Of a stretch of DNA of 55,756 bases, positions 52,937 to 55,756 are shown piece after piece. The stretch's first letter is position 1, and every line of letters starts with the position of its first letter. The position numbers and the translations under genes are program-made. A model generated the notes under the pieces. The model was not told where the DNA came from. It searched no databases and was given only the letters and a program-made list of their open reading frames with translations. Source of the stretch: LGRD01 sp031382215 (GTDB lineage: Bacteria; Pseudomonadota; Gammaproteobacteria; Burkholderiales; Burkholderiaceae_C); assembly GCA_031382215.1 (NCBI GenBank), contig JANMYQ010000405.1, positions 1-55,756 of the forward strand. The letters are read 5' to 3'.

Positions 52937-53529
52937 AGCCACCGTCGAACACTGAAGCGTGGGTCGACGGCTGGTGGCAGCGCGCCCACCATGTTCTGTC
53001 GCCCAACCAGGGCCCGCGCCCTGCCGGTGCGGCGGTGAGCCTGGCGCTGATCCACTCCATCAGCCTGCCGCCCGGCGAGTACGGGGGCGACGCGATCGAG
53101 CGGCTGTTCACCAACCGCCTCGACTGCGACGCGCACCCGTACTTCGAGCGCATTCGCGGGCTGCAGGTGTCATCGCATTTTCTGCTGCGCCGCAATGGCG
53201 AACTGCAGCAGTTCGTGTCGTGCGACGAGCGTGCCTGGCATGCCGGGATATCGTCGTGGCGCGGGCGCGCCGGCTGCAACGATTATTCGGTCGGCATTGA
53301 ACTCGAAGGACTGGAGGGCGAGCCCTTCGAGGCCGCGCAGTACGACGAACTCGTGGCCCTGTTGAAGGCACTCAAGCAGCACTATGGCGTGACCGATGTG
53401 GCCGGCCACGAACACGTGGCGCCGGGCCGCAAGCAGGACCCCGGCGCGGGCTTCGAGTGGCCCCTATTGATCGACGCGCTGGGCTGGTCGCCCACCTGCT
53501 TCCCACCCGGCGTGGTACCCCGCGGGTGA
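52933..53529 (+). CDS. ampD: N-acetylmuramyl-L-alanine amidase AmpD
   Basis: A 198-residue cytosolic amidase from TTG 52933, whose start overlaps the pilR stop (TTGA). Zinc ligands and substrate motif: LIHSISLPPGEYGG (first His), SSHFLLRRNGELQQFVSCDERAWHAG (His ligand region), YSVGIELEGLEG (Glu), and GHEHVAPGRKQDPG (final His and Asp). It recycles anhydromuropeptides and thereby controls AmpR-type beta-lactamase induction. The length is normal. Probably co-transcribed with pilSR. Confidence 0.95.
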   Translation: MKPPSNTEAWVDGWWQRAHHVLSPNQGPRPAGAAVSLALIHSISLPPGEYGGDAIERLFTNRLDCDAHPYFERIRGLQVSSHFLLRRNGELQQFVSCDERAWHAGISSWRGRAGCNDYSVGIELEGLEGEPFEAAQYDELVALLKALKQHYGVTDVAGHEHVAPGRKQDPGAGFEWPLLIDALGWSPTCFPPGVVPRG

Positions 53530-53570
53530 TTCGCCGGCTCATTCGTCGGTCGAGCCCTTTTCTGCTCGAC

Positions 53571-53586
53571 ACACTACATCTAGTGC
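53571..53586 (+). promoter_or_regulatory. NrdR box 1
   Basis: ACACTACATCTAGTGC closely matches the palindromic NrdR consensus (ACACTATATATAGTGT type). NrdR represses ribonucleotide reductase genes when dATP is abundant. Confidence 0.85.
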
Positions 53587-53601
53587 TTGATTGATCCGCA
53601 G

Positions 53602-53617
53602 ACCACAGATATAGTGT
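53602..53617 (+). promoter_or_regulatory. NrdR box 2
   Basis: ACCACAGATATAGTGT, a weaker left half with a perfect right half (TATAGTGT). Its centre is 31 bases (about three helical turns) from that of box 1, the spacing typical of paired NrdR sites. Confidence 0.8.
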
Positions 53618-53651
53618 GCCTTCGTGCTTCGCTTCTTGAAGCTGACACATT

Positions 53652-53683
53652 GACCGAGTAGGCCCAAAGTAGCCTGAGTGGTC
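53652..53683 (+). promoter_or_regulatory. Symmetrical hairpin in the nrdA leader
   Basis: GACC (53652-53655) pairs with GGTC (53680-53683). AGGC (53660-53663) pairs with GCCT (53672-53675). Between them are two identical GAGT strands facing each other, which can form tandem G-A pairs. The loop is CCAAAGTA. Found by eye; no covariation data. Confidence 0.5.
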
Positions 53684-53784
53684 GGGCCCAAGGGGTCGGA
53701 TAAGCCCACCGGTCGTCAGTTCGAAGCAGGTTCGGAGCCCACCTTCGCGGCCAAGCCAGCGGGGGACGCATCGAACCGATCAGC

Positions 53785-53803
53785 GTGCGGCGCAGTGCCG
53801 CAC
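53785..53803 (+). promoter_or_regulatory. Hairpin abutting a strong Shine-Dalgarno
   Basis: GTGCGGC (53785-53791) pairs perfectly with GCCGCAC (53797-53803) across loop GCAGT. The AGGAGG at 53804-53809 begins at the next base, so the hairpin could tune ribosome access. Confidence 0.6.
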
Positions 53804-53815
53804 AGGAGGATAAAA

Positions 53816-53878
53816 ATGACCTGCACCCTTCACTCCATTTCGCAGCCCGCGACGCTGGACCGCCAACGCCGTTGTTGA
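53816..53878 (+). CDS. Putative 20-residue leader peptide upstream of nrdA
   Basis: ATG 53816 is six bases after AGGAGG, the strongest ribosome-binding site in the area. It encodes MTCTLHSISQPATLDRQRRC and stops at TGA 53876-53878. The stop overlaps ATG 53878 of a six-codon mini-ORF (residues MQRAPP). Its stop TGA 53896-53898 overlaps ATG 53898, which is open and in frame with nrdA. No family is known. It may be a regulatory uORF rather than a functional peptide. Confidence 0.45.
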   Translation: MTCTLHSISQPATLDRQRRC

Positions 53879-53993
53879 TGCAGCGCGCGCCGCCGTGATG
53901 GTCCACCGGCAAGCCGCTGCCGGAAGCGACACCCTTGATGTCGCGAGTGAACCAAGACCCGACAAACCAGACCAGAAAGCAAAGGGGGAATTC

Positions 53994-55756
53994 ATGCAAA
54001 CCGTTACCGTTCCGACCGCCGGCAATGTCACTGCCATGCGTCCCGCGGCGCCCGCTGCGGCAGCCGCATCCGCTTATCAGGGTTACCAGACCTTGCGCCG
54101 CAACGGCGCCGTCGTGGCCTTCGAGCCGAACAAGATTGCGGTGGCGCTGATGAAGGCCTTCCTGGCCGTGCACGGCACGCAGGGTGCTGCATCGGCCAGC
54201 GTGCGCGAAACGGTCGACGGCCTGACCGAGACCGTCGTGCGCGCCTTGCTGCGCTCGCGCCCGGGCGGCGGCACGTTCCACATCGAAGACGTGCAGGACC
54301 AGGTCGAACTCGGCCTGATGCGCGGCGGCCACCATGAAGTGGCGCGCGCCTATGTGCTGTACCGCGAGCGCCGCACGCAAGAGCGCGCCAGGCAAGGCCG
54401 GCCGAGCGCGCCGGCCGAGCCGACCCTGATGGTGACCGACGGCGGCCAGCGTGTGCCGCTCGACCTGGCGCGCCTGCAGACCATGTTCGAGGCCGCCTGC
54501 GCCGGCCTGGGTGCCGACGTTCAGCCCGGCCCCATCATGGCCGAGACCAAGCGCAACCTCTACGACGGCGTGCCCATCGACGAAGTGCACAAGGCCGCCA
54601 TCCTGGCCGCGCGCACCCTGATCGAGAAAGACCCCGGCTACTCGCGCGCCACGGCGCGGCTGCTGCAGCACACCATCCGGCGCGAAATCCTCGGCGAAGA
54701 CGTGCTGCAGTCCGACATGCAGGCGCGTTACGCCGACTACTTCCCCGGCTTCATCAAGAAGGGCGTGCAGGCCGAGCGGCTCGACGAGAAGCTGATGCAG
54801 TTCGATCTGGCCCGCCTGGGTGCGGCGCTGAAGGCCGAGCGCGACCTGCAGTTCGACTACCTCGGCCTGCAGACCCTGTACGACCGCTACTTCCTGCACA
54901 TCGACGAGCAGCGCATCGAACTGCCGCAGGCTTTTTTCATGCGTGTGGCCATGGGCCTGGCGCTGGGCGAGATCGACCGCGAAGCGCGCGCGATCGAGTT
55001 CTACGAAGTGCTGTCGACCTTCGACTTCATGAGCAGCACGCCCACGCTGTTCAACGCCGGCACGCAGCGCTCGCAACTGTCGAGTTGCTACCTCACCACG
55101 GTGGCGGACGACCTCGACGGCATCTATGAAGCGCTGAAAGAGAACGCGCTGCTGTCCAAGTTTGCCGGCGGATTGGGCAACGACTGGACCAACGTGCGCG
55201 CGCTGGGCAGCCACATCAAGGGCACCAACGGCAAGAGCCAGGGCGTGGTGCCGTTCCTCAAGGTTGTCAACGACACGGCGGTGGCCGTCAACCAGGGTGG
55301 CAAGCGCAAGGGCGCGGTGTGTGCCTATCTTGAAAGCTGGCACCTCGACCTGGAAGAGTTTCTCGAGCTGCGCAAGAACACCGGCGACGACCGGCGCCGC
55401 ACGCACGACATGAATACCGCGAACTGGATTCCCGACCTGTTCATGAAGCGCGTGATGGAAGGCGGCGACTGGACGCTGTTCTCGCCCAGCACCTGCCCCG
55501 ACCTGCACGACAAGTTCGGCAAGGCTTTCGAGACCGCCTACACCGCCTACGAAGACAAGTGCGAGCGCGGCGAGATCAAGCTCTTCAAGAAGACGCCGGC
55601 GCGCGACCTGTGGCGCAAGATGCTCTCGATGCTGTTCGAGACCGGCCACCCCTGGATCACCTTCAAGGATGCCTGCAACGTGCGCTCGCCGCAGCAGCAC
55701 GTGGGCGTGGTGCACTCGAGCAACCTGTGCACCGAGATCACCCTGAACACCAGCGA
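53994..55756 (+). CDS. nrdA: Ribonucleoside-diphosphate reductase alpha subunit, class Ia (3'-truncated by window)
   Basis: The frame is open from ATG 53994 (spacing six from AGGGGG) to the window end, 587 codons plus two bases. An in-frame ATG at 53898 would add 32 residues. The ATP-cone allosteric domain is at about residues 30-125 (TLRRNGAVVAFEPNKIAVALMKAF, TFHIEDVQDQVELGLM). The catalytic barrel follows: FDFMSSTPTLFNAGTQRSQLSSCYL with the reductive Cys, GGLGNDWTNVRALGS, VNQGGKRKGAVCAYLE, and SSNLCTEI with the radical Cys near the cut end. It reduces NDPs to dNDPs with NrdB, whose gene should lie downstream. The paired NrdR boxes upstream predict dATP-responsive repression. Confidence 0.95.
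   Translation, partial: MQTVTVPTAGNVTAMRPAAPAAAAASAYQGYQTLRRNGAVVAFEPNKIAVALMKAFLAVHGTQGAASASVRETVDGLTETVVRALLRSRPGGGTFHIEDVQDQVELGLMRGGHHEVARAYVLYRERRTQERARQGRPSAPAEPTLMVTDGGQRVPLDLARLQTMFEAACAGLGADVQPGPIMAETKRNLYDGVPIDEVHKAAILAARTLIEKDPGYSRATARLLQHTIRREILGEDVLQSDMQARYADYFPGFIKKGVQAERLDEKLMQFDLARLGAALKAERDLQFDYLGLQTLYDRYFLHIDEQRIELPQAFFMRVAMGLALGEIDREARAIEFYEVLSTFDFMSSTPTLFNAGTQRSQLSSCYLTTVADDLDGIYEALKENALLSKFAGGLGNDWTNVRALGSHIKGTNGKSQGVVPFLKVVNDTAVAVNQGGKRKGAVCAYLESWHLDLEEFLELRKNTGDDRRRTHDMNTANWIPDLFMKRVMEGGDWTLFSPSTCPDLHDKFGKAFETAYTAYEDKCERGEIKLFKKTPARDLWRKMLSMLFETGHPWITFKDACNVRSPQQHVGVVHSSNLCTEITLNTS

Larger units (their letters stand above)
53530..53993 (+). promoter_or_regulatory. Long regulatory leader upstream of nrdA
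   Basis: These 464 bases hold, in order: a GTCGAGC/GCTCGAC hairpin (53549-53570) after ampD, two NrdR boxes, a symmetrical hairpin (53652-53683), a second hairpin (53785-53803) directly before a strong AGGAGG, and a 20-codon ORF (53816-53878) that ends in TGATG. A six-codon mini-ORF (53878-53898) follows, itself ending in TGATG, which enters the nrdA frame. I see no standard cobalamin riboswitch core. The promoter itself is not clear. Confidence 0.65.

Noticed and set aside
53630..53815. Cobalamin (AdoCbl) riboswitch upstream of nrdA.
   Set aside because: The conserved core sequences (GCCACTG-type box and the GGGAA / kissing-loop pattern) are not present.
53580..55715. A 711-codon minus-strand frame opposite nrdA.
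   Set aside because: nrdA is unmistakable on the plus strand; the antisense frame has no family match and crosses the NrdR boxes.

Overview
The window is high-GC DNA from a bacterial chromosome. It most resembles the betaproteobacterial order Burkholderiales, in the Leptothrix/Rubrivivax/Methylibium/Ideonella neighbourhood. The evidence is gene order (pilB-pilC-pilD-coaE-zapD-yacG; rplU-rpmA-obgE-proB; hemA-prfA-prmC with grxD), the protein sequences, and frequent GTG/TTG starts with 4-bp stop/start overlaps. The species assignment is inference. There is no transposase, integrase, CRISPR array or rRNA operon.

Layout. (1) 1-6129, plus strand: a run of small, functionally unrelated accessory genes. 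At least two are broken: a VOC gene with an early TGA, and a tspO with an 8-bp tandem duplication and a missing middle. A third is probably a truncated DinB-family fragment. (2) 6138-16917, minus strand: a three-gene envelope operon, transcribed as a 2040-residue DUF11-type repeat protein, a 1137-residue outer-membrane barrel protein and an OmpA-family peptidoglycan-binding protein. (3) 17358-24059, plus strand: an acyl-CoA synthetase-like protein whose catalytic lysine position is arginine, a two-subunit molybdenum hydroxylase, then soxX-soxY-soxZ-soxA without soxB or soxCD. (4) 24104-30957, minus strand: yacG, zapD, coaE, the type IV pilus genes pilD, pilC and pilB, tRNA-Pro and ispB. (5) 31171-37212: rplU, rpmA, obgE, proB, rppH (minus), proS and a lytic transglycosylase. 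(6) 37235-44736, mostly minus: ubiX, grxD, a small outer-membrane protein, prmC, prfA, hemA, miaB, a secreted protein and tRNA-Met. (7) 44812-49311: ftsY and ffh, a DUF2726-like protein, a cytochrome c assembly (CcsA/YpjD) protein and a PP0621-like protein. (8) 49348-53529: a PilS/PilR sigma-54 two-component system followed by ampD. (9) 53530-55756: a long regulatory leader and the first part of nrdA, which runs off the window.

How the parts connect. pilBCD and pilSR, 20 kb apart, form type IV pilus assembly and its transcriptional control. soxXYZA is a partial periplasmic thiosulfate-oxidation module directly behind a periplasmic molybdenum enzyme. The envelope operon looks like a self-contained surface apparatus: a giant repeat protein, a barrel that could display it, and a cell-wall anchor.

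The most interesting non-coding signal is upstream of nrdA. Two NrdR boxes sit 31 bp apart, followed by a symmetrical hairpin, a strong ribosome-binding site with a 20-codon leader ORF, and two successive TGATG stop/start overlaps leading into the nrdA frame. Other points to check are the variant SoxY tail, the R572 substitution in the synthetase, a VOC-cupin fusion lacking one metal ligand, and an apparently leaderless hemA promoter.
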